A stretch of DNA of 58,974 nt from an uncultured Eubacterium sp. (GCA_948468465.1 CAOKJJ010000004.1:1-58974); one strand, 5' to 3'; counted from the stretch's first letter, positions 1 through 9,196 are shown. Numbers and translations: made by a program. The notes: a model not told the origin generated them from the sequence alone.

Positions 1-51
1 GACTAAAAGTACGTCATCAAATGTAATGCCTTCGCCGATAATGGTTGCCAT
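1..51 (-). CDS. guaB: IMP dehydrogenase, N-terminal fragment
   Basis: The gene runs off the left edge of the window; only the first 17 codons are present. They read MATIIGEGITFDDVLLV, the characteristic N-terminus of bacterial IMP dehydrogenase, which oxidises IMP to XMP in guanine nucleotide synthesis. A GAGAGGAT ribosome site lies just upstream of the ATG (complement of 49-51), and a consensus promoter lies at 145-173 on the same strand. The remaining ~470 residues cannot be checked. Confidence 0.88.
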   Translation of the reverse strand, partial: MATIIGEGITFDDVLLV

Positions 52-144
52 ATGCTGTATCCTCTCTTTCTTCGGGTGCGTTCCGATTCCTGCTTGTTTT
101 TTCGCATTTCATTTATTAGAATTATGTTAATAAGAATTTTATCA

Positions 145-173
145 ATTCTACAATAGGAAGATAAAAAAGTCAA
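145..173 (-). promoter_or_regulatory. sigma-A promoter for guaB
   Basis: Read on the minus strand: TTGACT, 17-nt spacer, TAGAAT. The leader to the guaB ATG would be about 85-90 nt. No recognised riboswitch was seen in it. Confidence 0.7.
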
Positions 174-253
174 TGCACTATGTGGGAAATTTTAAAATTT
201 TCAAGGCAGTTCTCAATCTAAAATAAAATTAAAATTGTACGTGAATAAATACA

Positions 254-282
254 TTGACTTTTTCGAATGAAGTAGATAAAAT
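254..282 (+). promoter_or_regulatory. sigma-A promoter for the GNAT gene
   Basis: TTGACT at 254-259, 17-nt spacer, TAAAAT at 277-282. The predicted transcript begins almost directly at the hairpin at 296-320. Confidence 0.7.
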
Positions 283-295
283 AAAGAAAATAGGC

Positions 296-323
296 AGTCC
301 TTCACCAATGGTGAGGGACTTTT
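296..323 (+). other. 5' leader hairpin before the GNAT gene
   Basis: AGTCCTTCACC / GGTGAGGGACT form an 11-bp stem (one G-U pair) with a 3-nt AAT loop, followed by only three T residues. It lies within about 10 nt of the predicted transcription start, so it could be a 5' stabilising hairpin or a weak attenuator. The short T-tract argues against an efficient terminator. Confidence 0.55.
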
Positions 324-351
324 AAGCATTACGAACAGGAGGAAGCTGCAA

Positions 352-825
352 ATGATCATTCGCAAAGCAGAAGAAAAGGATATGGATGGCATCAACAGGC
401 TGCTGATGCAGGTATTGATGATTCATCATAAGGGCCGTCCGGATTTGTTTCAGGGAGGCCATAAAAAAAAGTATACCGATGAACAGCTGAAAAAAATAAT
501 ACAGGATGAACATACGCCGATACTGGCGGCTGTTGATGAACAGGGGCAAGTGCTTGGGTATGCCTTTTGCATATTGAAACAGTATGTAAATGATAATATT
601 TTAACAGATATCAAGACGTTATATATTGACGATTTGTGCGTTGATGAACATATTCGCGGCCAGAACATTGGAAGACAGCTTTATGAGGCGGCAGTGGCAT
701 TTGCCAGAGAAGCGGGATGCTACAATGTAACGCTGAATGTGTGGGCCTGCAATGAGCCGGCGATGCGGTTTTATGAAAAATGCGGGTTAAAGCCGCAGAA
801 AGTCGGAATGGAAGTTATTTTGTAG
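352..825 (+). CDS. GNAT-family N-acetyltransferase
   Basis: A 157-residue single-domain Gcn5-related N-acetyltransferase. It begins MIIRKAEEKD, typical of the first beta strand of the fold. The acetyl-CoA-binding motif A is seen as LCVDEHIRGQNIG at about residues 95-107 (R/Q-x-x-G-x-G/A loop), and the C-terminal strand-helix contains NEPAMRFYEKCGL, the usual family ending. The substrate cannot be told from the sequence; small-molecule or protein N-acetylation are both possible. The ACAGGAGG ribosome site is well spaced from this ATG. It is monocistronic, with its own promoter and a terminator shared with the convergent typA. Confidence 0.88.
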   Translation: MIIRKAEEKDMDGINRLLMQVLMIHHKGRPDLFQGGHKKKYTDEQLKKIIQDEHTPILAAVDEQGQVLGYAFCILKQYVNDNILTDIKTLYIDDLCVDEHIRGQNIGRQLYEAAVAFAREAGCYNVTLNVWACNEPAMRFYEKCGLKPQKVGMEVIL

Positions 826-830
826 TAAAA

Positions 831-880
831 CAACCCAAATCCAGCAATCACAGGGGGCTGCAATGACTGGATTTGGGTTG
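831..880. terminator. bidirectional terminator between GNAT gene and typA
   Basis: AACCCAAATCCAG (832-844) pairs perfectly with CTGGATTTGGGTT (867-879). The stem lies between two convergent genes, A-rich on the left and ending T-rich, so it can serve both. Confidence 0.7.
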
Positions 881-894
881 TATCCGGGATGTTG

Positions 895-2730
895 TCAGGC
901 TTTATTTTTAAATCCGGCTCTTTTACGCAGGGTAGGATCTAAAATCCGTTTGCGTATGCGCAGGCTTTGCGGCGTTACTTCCAGCAGTTCGTCCGTATCA
1001 ATAAAGTCCAGCGCCTGCTCCAGGCTTAAAATGCGTGGCGGCGTCAGTGTCAGCGCTTCATCGGCGCTGGAAGAACGGGTGTTGGTTAAATGTTTTTTCT
1101 TACATACGTTAAGCTCGATATCTTCAGGTTTGGCGCACTGGCCAACGACCATGCCGGAATAGACTTTTTCACCGGAACCGATAAAGAGCTGCCCGCGTTC
1201 CTGTGCGCTGAACAGGCCGTATGCAACGGAAACGCCCGTTTCAAACGCGATCAGAGAGCCTTGCTTGCGGTATTGGATATCGCCGCGGTAATTGTCGTAA
1301 CCGTCAAAAATGGTGTTGATAATGCCGTTGCCTTTTGTGTCTGTCAGAAAATCGCCGCGGTAGCCGATGAGTCCGCGCGAAGGGATGCGGAATTCGATGC
1401 GTGTATAGCCGCCTGCGATGGAGTGCATATTCAGCATCTCGCCTTTTCGCTGGCACAATTTGTCGATAACGGCACCGGTAAATTCATCCGGAACATCTAC
1501 ATAAGCGATTTCCATTGGTTCCAGTTTTTTGCCGTTTTCATCTGTCCTGTACAATACCTCGGCTTTGCTGACAGCAAATTCATATCCTTCACGCCGCATA
1601 TTTTCAATGAGGACAGACAGATGCAGTTCGCCGCGGCCGGATACTTTAAAAACATCCGTGTCGTCCGTTTCTTCCACGCGCAGGCTGATATCCGTATTCA
1701 GCTCGCGGAACAGCCGGTCGCGCAGATGGCGGGAAGTAATGAATTTTCCTTCCTGTCCGGCAAAAGGGCTGTCATTTACGACAAAATTCATAGAAATGGT
1801 CGGTTCCGAAATTTTTTGGAATGGAATTGCAACAGGATTTTCCGGGGCGCAGATCGTATCTCCGATATGAATGTCCGCAATACCGGAAATGGCTACAATA
1901 GAGCCGATTTGTGCCTGCTTTACATCTACCTTGCCAAGGCCGTCAAATTCATACAGTTTGCTGATTTTTACTTTTTTGTGCTTCTCAGGGTCATGGTGGT
2001 TGACGACGACGGCTTCCTGGTTTATGGTCAGGCATCCGTTGTCCACTTTGCCGATGCCGATGCGGCCGACATATTCGTTGTAATCTATCGTACTGATCAG
2101 CACCTGGGTATTGGCATCCGGGTCGCCTTGCGGGGCAGGAATGTAGTCGATAATTGTTTCGAATAGAGCGGTCATGTCTTTATGCTCGTCCTGCAAGTCC
2201 AATACGGCATAGCCGTCTCTGGCGGAAGCATAGATAAACGGACAGTCCAGCTGTTCGTCGGAGGCATCCAGATCCATAAACAGTTCCAGCACTTCGTCAA
2301 TGACTTCATCCGGACGGGCTTCGGGACGGTCGATTTTGTTAATGCATACAATAACCGGGAGATCCAGTTCCAGGGCTTTCATCAGTACGAACTTGGTCTG
2401 CGGCATGGCCCCTTCAAAAGCGTCGACGACAAGTACGACACCATTGACCATTTTTAACACGCGTTCCACTTCACCGCCAAAATCCGCGTGTCCGGGTGTG
2501 TCAATAATATTTATTTTTACATCTTTATAAAAAACCGCGGTGTTTTTGGAAAGAATTGTAATACCACGTTCGCGTTCGATGTCGTTGGAGTCCATGACGC
2601 GTTCCTGGACTTCCTGATTTGCGCGAAATACGCCGCTTTGTTTTAACAGTTCGTCCACGAGAGTAGTCTTTCCGTGGTCGACATGAGCAATAATTGCAAT
2701 GTTGCGGATATTATCTCTTGTAATCTTCAT
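895..2730 (-). CDS. typA: Translational GTPase TypA/BipA
   Basis: A ribosome-binding GTPase of the EF-G/LepA superfamily with a role in 50S assembly and stress or cold adaptation. The 611-residue length matches the family. The G domain is clear: G1 AHVDHGKT (residues ~15-22), G2 RGITI, G3 DTPGHADFG and G4 NKID, followed by beta-barrel, EF-G-like III/V domains and the TypA-specific C-terminal domain (GLFSAQERGQLF, LTPPRILSLEQALDFI). The ribosome site AGAAGG lies upstream of the ATG. It is a single-gene unit, convergent with the GNAT gene. Long open frames on the opposite strand across it are shadows. Confidence 0.97.
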   Translation of the reverse strand: MKITRDNIRNIAIIAHVDHGKTTLVDELLKQSGVFRANQEVQERVMDSNDIERERGITILSKNTAVFYKDVKINIIDTPGHADFGGEVERVLKMVNGVVLVVDAFEGAMPQTKFVLMKALELDLPVIVCINKIDRPEARPDEVIDEVLELFMDLDASDEQLDCPFIYASARDGYAVLDLQDEHKDMTALFETIIDYIPAPQGDPDANTQVLISTIDYNEYVGRIGIGKVDNGCLTINQEAVVVNHHDPEKHKKVKISKLYEFDGLGKVDVKQAQIGSIVAISGIADIHIGDTICAPENPVAIPFQKISEPTISMNFVVNDSPFAGQEGKFITSRHLRDRLFRELNTDISLRVEETDDTDVFKVSGRGELHLSVLIENMRREGYEFAVSKAEVLYRTDENGKKLEPMEIAYVDVPDEFTGAVIDKLCQRKGEMLNMHSIAGGYTRIEFRIPSRGLIGYRGDFLTDTKGNGIINTIFDGYDNYRGDIQYRKQGSLIAFETGVSVAYGLFSAQERGQLFIGSGEKVYSGMVVGQCAKPEDIELNVCKKKHLTNTRSSSADEALTLTPPRILSLEQALDFIDTDELLEVTPQSLRIRKRILDPTLRKRAGFKNKA

Positions 2731-3187
2731 ATAAAAAACCTTCTTTCTGACTCGGAAAATTGTTGGAGTTTATTTGCATTTTATTGATGACGTTTTGACT
2801 TTTTTAGATTATAATATATCTGTCATACGCAATGCCGTCTCGCCCATTTTATCATATTTCGGGAGCAGTGCAAGAAATTTTTTACCGGATATGTTTATTT
2901 TAGGCGATATGACAAAAAAATCTTTACGGGAAAAGCGAAATATAGAGAAGTTTTTCTAATTTTTTGGAACCGATAAGTTGTCGACATGAAATGAGATGTT
3001 TTTTAGAAGCGGCATGATAAATTCTGTCTTGTCAAAAAGAAGACCGCGCAAAAGTTGTTACAGTTCTAAATGCGGCGGCGGAAGAATACAATGGTAGTAG
3101 CTTAAATCGGTCCGGCATGCAGGATTGATATAGTACCGCTTGACAGAAAACAACTGTCACGTTTGAAAAGAGGAAGGAGAAAAATTC
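2731..3187. other. intergenic region between typA and the SSB gene
   Basis: 457 bp between divergent genes. It is AT-rich near 2780-2960 with a TATAAT at 2810-2815 but no well-spaced -35 on either strand. A perfect 6-bp hairpin (TGACAG/CTGTCA, 3141-3159) sits directly upstream of the SSB ribosome site and could affect its translation. No convincing gene was seen; the 61-codon frame at 2774-2959 lacks a ribosome site. Confidence 0.5.
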
Positions 3188-3826
3188 ATGGCAGATAAAA
3201 TATTTGAAAACAATCAGGTAACGATAGCGGGCAAAATCGTATCCGATTTTGTCTTTAGCCACGAAGTATACGGAGAAGGGTTTTATATGATCGATGTGTC
3301 TGTAAACAGGCTGAGCAATTTTGTGGATTATATTCCGGTTATGGTATCAGAGCGATTAATAGACACAACGCAAAACTACATAGGACAGTATATCTATGTG
3401 ACGGGACAGTTCCGTTCTTACAACCGGCATGAGGAAAAAAAGAACCGTCTCGTATTATCCGTGTTTGCAAGGGAACTGGAGTTTATGGAGCAGGAAGAAG
3501 AGGATGTGAAGAGCAACCAGATCTTTTTGGACGGCTATATCTGCAAAGAGCCGATTTACCGGAAAACTCCGCTGGGGCGTGAAATCGCGGACCTTTTGAT
3601 CGCGGTCAACCGTTCTTATGGAAAATCTGACTATATTCCATGCATCTGCTGGGGAAGGAACGCTCGTTTCGCCTCAGGATTCACAGTAGGCGCGCATGTA
3701 CAGGTCTGGGGCAGAATACAAAGCCGTGAATATGTAAAAAAACTGAATGAGCTTGAGACTGAAAAACGGGTTGCCTATGAAGTATCCGTCAGCAAGATTG
3801 AATACCTGGATGATAAGAATTATTAG
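3188..3826 (+). CDS. Single-stranded-DNA-binding protein with two OB folds
   Basis: A 212-residue SSB-like protein built from two OB domains. The N-terminal domain (~1-100) begins NNQVTIAGKI and contains GQYIYVTGQFRSYNR. The C-terminal domain (~108-205) has NQIFLDGYICKEPIYRKTP, a RETPLGREIADLLIAVNR-like core (seen as KTPLGREIADLLIAVNR), YIPCICWGRNA and VQVWGRIQSREY. These match the SSB signature (G-x-L-x-x-PE-x-RxTP-G and the W-G-R strand). It lacks the acidic C-terminal tip (DDDIPF) of housekeeping SSB, so it is probably a secondary SSB rather than the replisome one. Ribosome site AGGAAGGAG. Confidence 0.82.
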   Translation: MADKIFENNQVTIAGKIVSDFVFSHEVYGEGFYMIDVSVNRLSNFVDYIPVMVSERLIDTTQNYIGQYIYVTGQFRSYNRHEEKKNRLVLSVFARELEFMEQEEEDVKSNQIFLDGYICKEPIYRKTPLGREIADLLIAVNRSYGKSDYIPCICWGRNARFASGFTVGAHVQVWGRIQSREYVKKLNELETEKRVAYEVSVSKIEYLDDKNY

Positions 3827-3889
3827 GAAAGAGGTTCTTGGCAGATTTAACGAAAATGAAGGCAATTCATATAAAAAGGAACAAAAAAT

Positions 3890-3918
3890 TTGCATTTTAT
3901 ATAGAAGTGTGGTATCTT
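3890..3918 (+). promoter_or_regulatory. sigma-A promoter for the CobO-like gene
   Basis: TTGCAT at 3890-3895, 17-nt spacer, TATCTT at 3913-3918. Confidence 0.6.
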
Positions 3919-3971
3919 ATAGAAATCTGAAGCAGATGTAGGGGCATAGCTTCGTTCCAAAGGAGGATATT

Positions 3972-4457
3972 ATGGATTCAGGCATTCAGATTTATTATGG
4001 AGACGGCCGCGGGAAATCAACCGCCGCACTTGGATATGCACTGCAGGCAGCTATCGCAGGCAGAAATGTATTTGTGATTCACTTTTTAAAGGGAAAGATG
4101 GCAACAGAGTCGGCATTTATGCAGCGGCTGGAGCCGGAGATCAAAGTATTTCATTTTGAAAAATCAGAAGAACGGTATGAAAAGCTGTCCGAACAGGAAA
4201 AAACGGAGGAAAATCGGAATATCAGAAATGGCGTGAATTTCGCCAGAAAGGTTTTGTTAAATGATGAATGCAGCCTGCTTGTGCTGGATGAACTGTTAGG
4301 TGTGATTGATAACGACGTAGTAACGAAAGAGGATGTGCAGACCCTGTTTGGGGCAAGAGCAGAAGAGACGCAGATTATCGTCACAGGACGAAAACTTCCG
4401 GATTACATGCGTGAACTGGCAGACGAGATTTATCAAATACAAACAGAAAAAAATTAA
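3972..4457 (+). CDS. CobO/CobA-type P-loop ATPase (cob(I)yrinic acid a,c-diamide adenosyltransferase family)
   Basis: A 161-residue P-loop protein of the corrinoid adenosyltransferase (CobA/CobO/BtuR) family, which moves the adenosyl group of ATP to the cobalt of a corrinoid. The Walker A loop is GDGRGKSTAALG (residues ~9-20), followed by VFVIHFLKGK and the Walker B-like LLVLDELLGVID. It is shorter than E. coli BtuR (~196 residues), and the C-terminal half is less typical. Firmicutes carry several short paralogues whose exact substrate is unproved. AAAGGAGG ribosome site. No other cobalamin synthesis genes are adjacent; the RACo homologue at 40.3 kb is the only other corrinoid-related gene here. 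Confidence 0.8.
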   Translation: MDSGIQIYYGDGRGKSTAALGYALQAAIAGRNVFVIHFLKGKMATESAFMQRLEPEIKVFHFEKSEERYEKLSEQEKTEENRNIRNGVNFARKVLLNDECSLLVLDELLGVIDNDVVTKEDVQTLFGARAEETQIIVTGRKLPDYMRELADEIYQIQTEKN

Positions 4458-4787
4458 AGATGGAAAAAGTGCCGTCACAATATGTGCAGCATGTGCGATA
4501 TGTGTGATAGATTTAGATGGATGCGGTATTATTTATAAGGGAAAATCTCTGCGGATTGTTAGGCTGACAATGTGCAGGGATTTTATTTTATATGACTCAG
4601 GGGCTGTACAAGACCGGATTGTTATGTATAATATGGACTTTGACGGAATGCGGGAAAATACTTCTTGTTGGCATCAGCTATGATAAAGACCGTGTGAATA
4701 AACCGCACAGCTGCAGGATAGAGATGCTGGAGATCTGAACTGTTGCCAATTGTCAATAAAAGAAGAATTTTTAAATCGGGCTGTGGG
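4458..4787. other. non-coding stretch after the CobO-like gene
   Basis: Besides the terminator at 4542-4592, nothing convincing is seen. An open frame at 4333-4683 overlaps the CobO-like gene and the terminator and has no ribosome site. Confidence 0.5.
4542..4592 (+). terminator. terminator after the CobO-like gene
   Basis: AAATCTCTGC and GCAGGGATTT form the outer stem, ATTGT/GACAAT extends it inside, and TTTTATTTTAT follows. Confidence 0.65.
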
Positions 4788-4816
4788 TTGACATACGGTT
4801 TAAATAGTGTTATAGT
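4788..4816 (+). promoter_or_regulatory. sigma-A promoter for the dapA-dapB operon
   Basis: TTGACA at 4788-4793, 17-nt spacer, TATAGT at 4811-4816. It is the best promoter in the window and lies about 80 nt before the lysine riboswitch core. Confidence 0.8.
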
Positions 4817-4884
4817 CATTTTCAGTAGAGATCTGCAATCGTTCCATTGTCTGAATGGCTGCAGGGTACTCAAAAAGTTACAAT

Positions 4885-5045
4885 TGGATAGGTAGATAGA
4901 GGTTGCGTAATTTATCAGTAGTATATTCGATGCGGCAGGCGCAGGAGAGAGTATAGGAAAGGGAATTACGCCGAAAGGATCAAAATCCTGCGTTTTGGTT
5001 CTTGGGCAAGGAGTGAATAATTCCCTGACTGTCATCTGAATATAC
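4885..5045 (+). ncRNA. lysine riboswitch (L box)
   Basis: The leader of dapA carries the conserved L-box blocks in order: AGAGGTTGCG (4898-4907), CAGTAGTA (about 4916-4923), GGAAAGGGAATTACGCCGAAA (around 4957-4977), a TTGGTTCTTGGGC block (4994-5007) and CTGACTGTCATCTG (5025-5038). A strong hairpin with a T-run follows at 5117-5143. With lysine bound, the leader should end transcription there; dapA is the expected target. Family knowledge supplies the ligand; the block order and the downstream gene are seen directly. Exact edges are approximate. Confidence 0.87.
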
Positions 5046-5116
5046 ATATGGATGGGGCGCTATCGGATGAAAATTGGTTTTTGTAAATTTGAATTTATAG
5101 AAATCAAGTGGAATGC

Positions 5117-5143
5117 AAAGCCGGCTCATCTGAGCCGGCTTTT
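5117..5143 (+). terminator. riboswitch-controlled attenuator before dapA
   Basis: AAAGCCGGCTCA / TGAGCCGGCTTTT form a GC-rich hairpin with a T-run about 80 nt before the dapA start. It is the likely expression platform of the L box. Confidence 0.8.
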
Positions 5144-5225
5144 ATGAATGACGCTGCTGTTATCAGGTTTGCTCCGGCAGCGGAAATGAGTGATCGTTGA
5201 CACAGAATAAGCAGGAGGAATGGAT

Positions 5226-6113
5226 ATGGCTATATTTAAAGGCGCAGGAGTTGCTATCGTAACACCAATGAAAGACAATTTTGAAGTAAATTATGAAAAA
5301 CTGGAAGAACTGATCGACGATCAGATCAAAGGAGGTACGGATGCGATTATTATCACCGGTACTACCGGAGAGTCGTCTACCATGACGGAAGAAGAGCATC
5401 TGGATGTCATTCGCGCTTGTGTGGATTTTACAAAGCACAGGATTCCGGTGATTGCGGGTACGGGTTCGAATTGTACGAAGACGGCGATTTATTTGTCGCA
5501 GGAAGCGGAAAAAGCAGGCGCGGACGGGCTGCTTGTTGTGACACCGTATTATAATAAGGCGACGCAGCCGGGACTGATTGCGCATTATACACAGATTGCG
5601 CAAGCGGTCAGGACACCGGTGATTATGTACAATGTACCAGGCCGGACCGGATGCAACCTGCTGCCGGAGACAGCGGCATATCTTTTTAATCATGTAGAAA
5701 ATATCGTAGGGCTTAAGGAAGCTACCGGCAATATTACGCAGGCATCGAAAACGATGGATTTAACGGACGGCAGGCTGGATATGTATTCGGGCGAAGACGC
5801 GGTGATTCTGCCGCTTTTGGCAATCGGTGCGCTGGGGGTTATTTCTGTATGGTCGAATGTGGCGCCGAAGGATGTGCATGACCTGTGCCAGAGTTTCTTC
5901 GACGGGGATCTTGAGACCTGCCGCAGGCTGCAGAGGAAAGGGCTTTCGCTGATTGACGCGCTGTTTTCCGAAGTAAGCCCGATTCCTGTTAAAAAGGCTA
6001 TGAATCTGATGGGAATGGAAGTAGGGCCGCTGCGCGCGCCGCTATGTGAGATGAGTGAAGAAGGCACGAAAAAGCTGGCGCAGGTCATGAAAGATTATGG
6101 AATTTTATCCTGA
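5226..6113 (+). CDS. dapA: 4-hydroxy-tetrahydrodipicolinate synthase
   Basis: Condenses pyruvate with aspartate semialdehyde, the first committed step of lysine and diaminopimelate synthesis. The 295-residue protein has the TIM-barrel family motifs: GTTGESST (threonines that hold pyruvate), YNVPGRTGC with the catalytic tyrosine, and VGLKEATGN with the Schiff-base lysine. Two ATGs lie 6 nt apart (5220 and 5226). GGAGG touches the first, so the second (MAIFKGAGVA) is chosen. It is controlled by the lysine riboswitch upstream and is followed at 62 nt by dapB. Confidence 0.96.
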   Translation: MAIFKGAGVAIVTPMKDNFEVNYEKLEELIDDQIKGGTDAIIITGTTGESSTMTEEEHLDVIRACVDFTKHRIPVIAGTGSNCTKTAIYLSQEAEKAGADGLLVVTPYYNKATQPGLIAHYTQIAQAVRTPVIMYNVPGRTGCNLLPETAAYLFNHVENIVGLKEATGNITQASKTMDLTDGRLDMYSGEDAVILPLLAIGALGVISVWSNVAPKDVHDLCQSFFDGDLETCRRLQRKGLSLIDALFSEVSPIPVKKAMNLMGMEVGPLRAPLCEMSEEGTKKLAQVMKDYGILS

Positions 6114-6175
6114 TCCCAGACAAATGAAAAATCAGAACGGTTTGAACATTGGTACATAAGATGGAGGAAAGAATC

Positions 6176-6937
6176 ATGGTAAAAATAATCCTGTATGGAT
6201 GTAATGGAAAAATGGGGCAGGTGATTAACGGCATTTGCGCGCAGGATCCGGAAATAGAGATCGCGGCAGGCGTTGATCTTTATGATGGAATACAAAATCC
6301 GTATCCTGTATTTCAAAATATTGCAGACTGTAGTGTGGATGCAGATGTCATTGTTGATTTTTCCAGTGCCAAGGCAGCAGACGCATTGTTAGACTACAGC
6401 ATGGAAAGAAAAATCCCTGTGGTTTTGTGTTCCACGGGATTGTCTAAAGAGCAGCTTGCAAAAGTGCGGCAGACAGCCACGCAGACAGCTGTGTTAAAAT
6501 CAGCGAATATGTCACTCGGCATTAATATGCTGCTGGATCTTGTGAAAAAAGCAGTCCATGTATTGGCGCCGGCAGGATTTGATATCGAGATTGTGGAAAA
6601 ACATCACAATCAGAAGCTGGATGCACCGAGCGGAACGGCGCTTGCGCTCGCGGACAGCATCAATGAAGAACTGGAACAGTCGTATGATTATCAATACGAC
6701 CGCAGCAAAGAGCGTCAAAAACGTCCGAAAAATGAGATCGGCATCGCTTCTGTGCGCGGCGGAAATATCGTCGGGGAGCATGATATTATTTTTGCGGGAA
6801 CGGATGAAGTGGTTACGTTCAGACATACGGCATATTCCAAAGCGGTATTTGCCAAAGGAGCGGTGGAAGCCGCAAAGTTTTTAGCGGGAAAAGAAGCCGG
6901 AATGTATGATATGGCGGATGTCATTGCCGCAAAATAA
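6176..6937 (+). CDS. dapB: 4-hydroxy-tetrahydrodipicolinate reductase
   Basis: Reduces the DapA product with NAD(P)H in the diaminopimelate/lysine pathway. The 253-residue protein starts MVKIILYGCNGKMGQ (Rossmann G-x-x-G-x-M-G) and contains VEKHHNQKLDAPSGTAL, the catalytic HH and K-x-D-x-P-S-G-T signature. The ATG at 6176 is preceded by GGAGG; an in-frame TTG at 6149 lies upstream of that ribosome site and is rejected. It is the second gene of the lysine operon and is closed by a terminator at 6990. Confidence 0.96.
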   Translation: MVKIILYGCNGKMGQVINGICAQDPEIEIAAGVDLYDGIQNPYPVFQNIADCSVDADVIVDFSSAKAADALLDYSMERKIPVVLCSTGLSKEQLAKVRQTATQTAVLKSANMSLGINMLLDLVKKAVHVLAPAGFDIEIVEKHHNQKLDAPSGTALALADSINEELEQSYDYQYDRSKERQKRPKNEIGIASVRGGNIVGEHDIIFAGTDEVVTFRHTAYSKAVFAKGAVEAAKFLAGKEAGMYDMADVIAAK

Positions 6938-6989
6938 AAGAAAAACAAATAAAAAAACAAATAAAAGCAAAATGAAAAGATAAGCATAA

Positions 6990-7028
6990 AAAAGAATCCG
7001 CATCGGTTTTGGTGGGGATTCTTTTTTT
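6990..7028 (+). terminator. terminator of the dapA-dapB operon
   Basis: AAAGAATCC pairs with GGATTCTTT around a GCATCGGTTTTGGTGG loop, followed by a seven-T run. Confidence 0.75.
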
Positions 7029-7084
7029 GCATTTAAACTGCAATGGAACGTCAAAAGCCGTTTAAAATGGCTGATACCATGGGA

Positions 7085-7113
7085 TTGACAGTTTTCGCCT
7101 GAAATGATATGCT
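7085..7113 (+). promoter_or_regulatory. promoter for the chemoreceptor gene
   Basis: TTGACA at 7085-7090, 17-nt spacer, TATGCT at 7108-7113. This is a sigma-A type site rather than a sigma-D (TAAA...GCCGATAT) motility promoter. Confidence 0.65.
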
Positions 7114-7155
7114 TGTTTTATGAAGAAAACATAGAAAGGGATACAGGGAGCAGAG

Positions 7156-9192
7156 ATGAAACGAATGAAAATGATGAAAAAAAGTAATTCGAAAACAGCC
7201 GGATCGGGAAACGGGCAAAATTCGGATCAAACGCTGCAAAAACATTTGGTGTCACAAGTAATGCGTCTGTTTTTGATTCTGGTAATCACACTGATTGTTG
7301 TATCAGGTGTATTTATGTATTTCAGCAATATAAATACACTTCATGAGATGGCAGATGTAGCATTGAATTCAACATCATCTGCAGTAGAACGGACACTGCA
7401 TACATTAGAAGTAAACGCGATGAACGTGGCTTCTTTGGAAACAATCCGTGATGCGGGGACATCAAAAGAAGAAAAGCTGGAAGCAATGGAAGGCGTTCGG
7501 CTGCAGAATCACTATGATGAAGTCGGATTTGTAGAGTTAGACGGAAAGGGCTATTCCAATTACGGGGACTTTGATTTTAATGACCAGCTGCATTTTCAGG
7601 CAACGTCAAAAGGAAATGTCTTTGTAGGAGAACCGATTATCAACCGGTTAAACGGAGATATTATTATTATATCAGGTGCGCCTGTATATCATGATGATGC
7701 GATCATAGGTACTGTATATATTGTGGATCTGGTTGCTTCTGTCAATGATAAAATCGGGGAAATCACATTCGGCAAAACCGGACGCGCCTATATTGTAAAT
7801 AAGGATGGAACGATTATTTTTCATAAAGACGAGCAGAATATTGCAGAGGAAGCAAATGCCATTCAAATGGCAGATTCGGACAGAAAGTACGCTTCACTCG
7901 CAAAGGCGACGAAAAAGATTCTTGCTGATTCCGAAGCAGGCACACTTACATACCATTTGAATGGAAAAAGCATGTTTACGGCTTATTGTCCGGTCAAAGG
8001 CCATGAGGAGTGGCGTTTGATCATGACCGCGCCGAACAGGGAATTTACGTCAGCGGTTATTATATCCGTGCTTGTCAACAGCGTGATTGGCATTACTCTT
8101 TTAATAATTTCCATTCAATTGATGAAGCGCAGAATCAAAGAGATTATCCAGCCGGTTGATTTGGTGACAAAACGTCTGGTTAAGCTGGCTGAGGGCGATT
8201 TGAAAACACCGGTAGAGTTTATAGATACCGGGGATGAGCTTTCTGTTTTGTCCGGAAATCTGGGCGAAACGATTCAAAGCCTGAATCTGTACATTTCAGA
8301 CATTACAAGAGTGCTGTCACAGCTGTCCGCCGGAAATCTGGATATACAGACGGAAGCCAGCTTTGCCGGGGATTTTGTAAGCTTAAAGGAGTCCATAGAT
8401 ACGATCATCGGTTCCTTAAATGAAACGATGATGAGCATGAACAGCGCGGCTGATCTTGTCGCGGATCACTCAAGCGGGACTTCTCAGGGAGCCAAGAGCC
8501 TGGCAGACAGCACAACGGATCAGGCCAGTGTATTGGAAGAGCTGACAGCAAGCATTTTAAGCGTTTCCGAACAGGTAAAACTGACGGCGGAAAATGCTTC
8601 CAGAGTAAATCAGCGCTCGAAGGAAGCTCAGAAAAATGTAGAAGCCTGCAATATGCAGATGCAGTCCATGATTCAGGCGATGGCAGATATCAAAACGGGT
8701 TCTGCAAAGATCAGTGACATTATCAAAAACATTGAAAGCATTGCGGAACAGACGAATTTACTGTCCTTAAACGCGGCAATCGAAGCAGCCCGTGCAGGAG
8801 AGGCCGGAAGAGGCTTTTCGGTTGTTGCGGAAGAGGTTCGAAGCCTTGCGGAAGAGAGCGCGAAGGCAGCGCAGAATACCGCAAAGCTGATTACTACGTC
8901 AATCGAAACGGTGGAAAACGGTACGAATATTGTCAATGAAACCGCCGAATCACTGTCGCAGGTGGTAAGCAATACGAGCGAGATTACAAACATTATTTCT
9001 GAGATTGCGGATGCGGCCAGAGAACAGGCGAGCGCAATCGAACAGATTAATACAGGCTTTGAGCAGATGTCAAACGCGGTTACAACAAATTCGATGACCG
9101 CGCAGGAAAGCGCTTCTTCCAGCGAGGAACTGGCTGCACAGGCGCAGAATCTGAAAGAACTGATTGGCCGTTTTTCTCTGAAAAATGATTAA
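7156..9192 (+). CDS. Methyl-accepting chemotaxis protein
   Basis: A 678-residue membrane chemoreceptor. Transmembrane helix 1 is at about residues 37-57 and helix 2 at about 299-320. Between them lies a ~240-residue extracellular sensor of the Cache type ([50 protein letters not shown]). A HAMP linker and a long signalling coiled coil follow. The hairpin tip (~531-568) is the canonical [19 protein letters not shown]...[18 protein letters not shown] that binds CheA/CheW. No chemotaxis or flagellar operon is nearby, so the ligand and output are unknown. Fair ribosome site (AGGGAG), own promoter. Confidence 0.95.
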   Translation: MKRMKMMKKSNSKTAGSGNGQNSDQTLQKHLVSQVMRLFLILVITLIVVSGVFMYFSNINTLHEMADVALNSTSSAVERTLHTLEVNAMNVASLETIRDAGTSKEEKLEAMEGVRLQNHYDEVGFVELDGKGYSNYGDFDFNDQLHFQATSKGNVFVGEPIINRLNGDIIIISGAPVYHDDAIIGTVYIVDLVASVNDKIGEITFGKTGRAYIVNKDGTIIFHKDEQNIAEEANAIQMADSDRKYASLAKATKKILADSEAGTLTYHLNGKSMFTAYCPVKGHEEWRLIMTAPNREFTSAVIISVLVNSVIGITLLIISIQLMKRRIKEIIQPVDLVTKRLVKLAEGDLKTPVEFIDTGDELSVLSGNLGETIQSLNLYISDITRVLSQLSAGNLDIQTEASFAGDFVSLKESIDTIIGSLNETMMSMNSAADLVADHSSGTSQGAKSLADSTTDQASVLEELTASILSVSEQVKLTAENASRVNQRSKEAQKNVEACNMQMQSMIQAMADIKTGSAKISDIIKNIESIAEQTNLLSLNAAIEAARAGEAGRGFSVVAEEVRSLAEESAKAAQNTAKLITTSIETVENGTNIVNETAESLSQVVSNTSEITNIISEIADAAREQASAIEQINTGFEQMSNAVTTNSMTAQESASSSEELAAQAQNLKELIGRFSLKND

Positions 9193-9196
9193 TGCA

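Noticed and set aside
1090..2166. 358-codon open frame on the plus strand
   Set aside because: It lies entirely antisense within typA, has no ribosome site, and reads as a shadow of a well-conserved gene.
4622..5047. 141-codon minus-strand frame upstream of dapA
   Set aside because: It is antisense to the lysine riboswitch, whose conserved blocks explain the sequence better.
4885..5143. T-box leader before dapA
   Set aside because: No T-box sequence (AGGGTGGNACCGCG) was found, while the L-box blocks are present in order.
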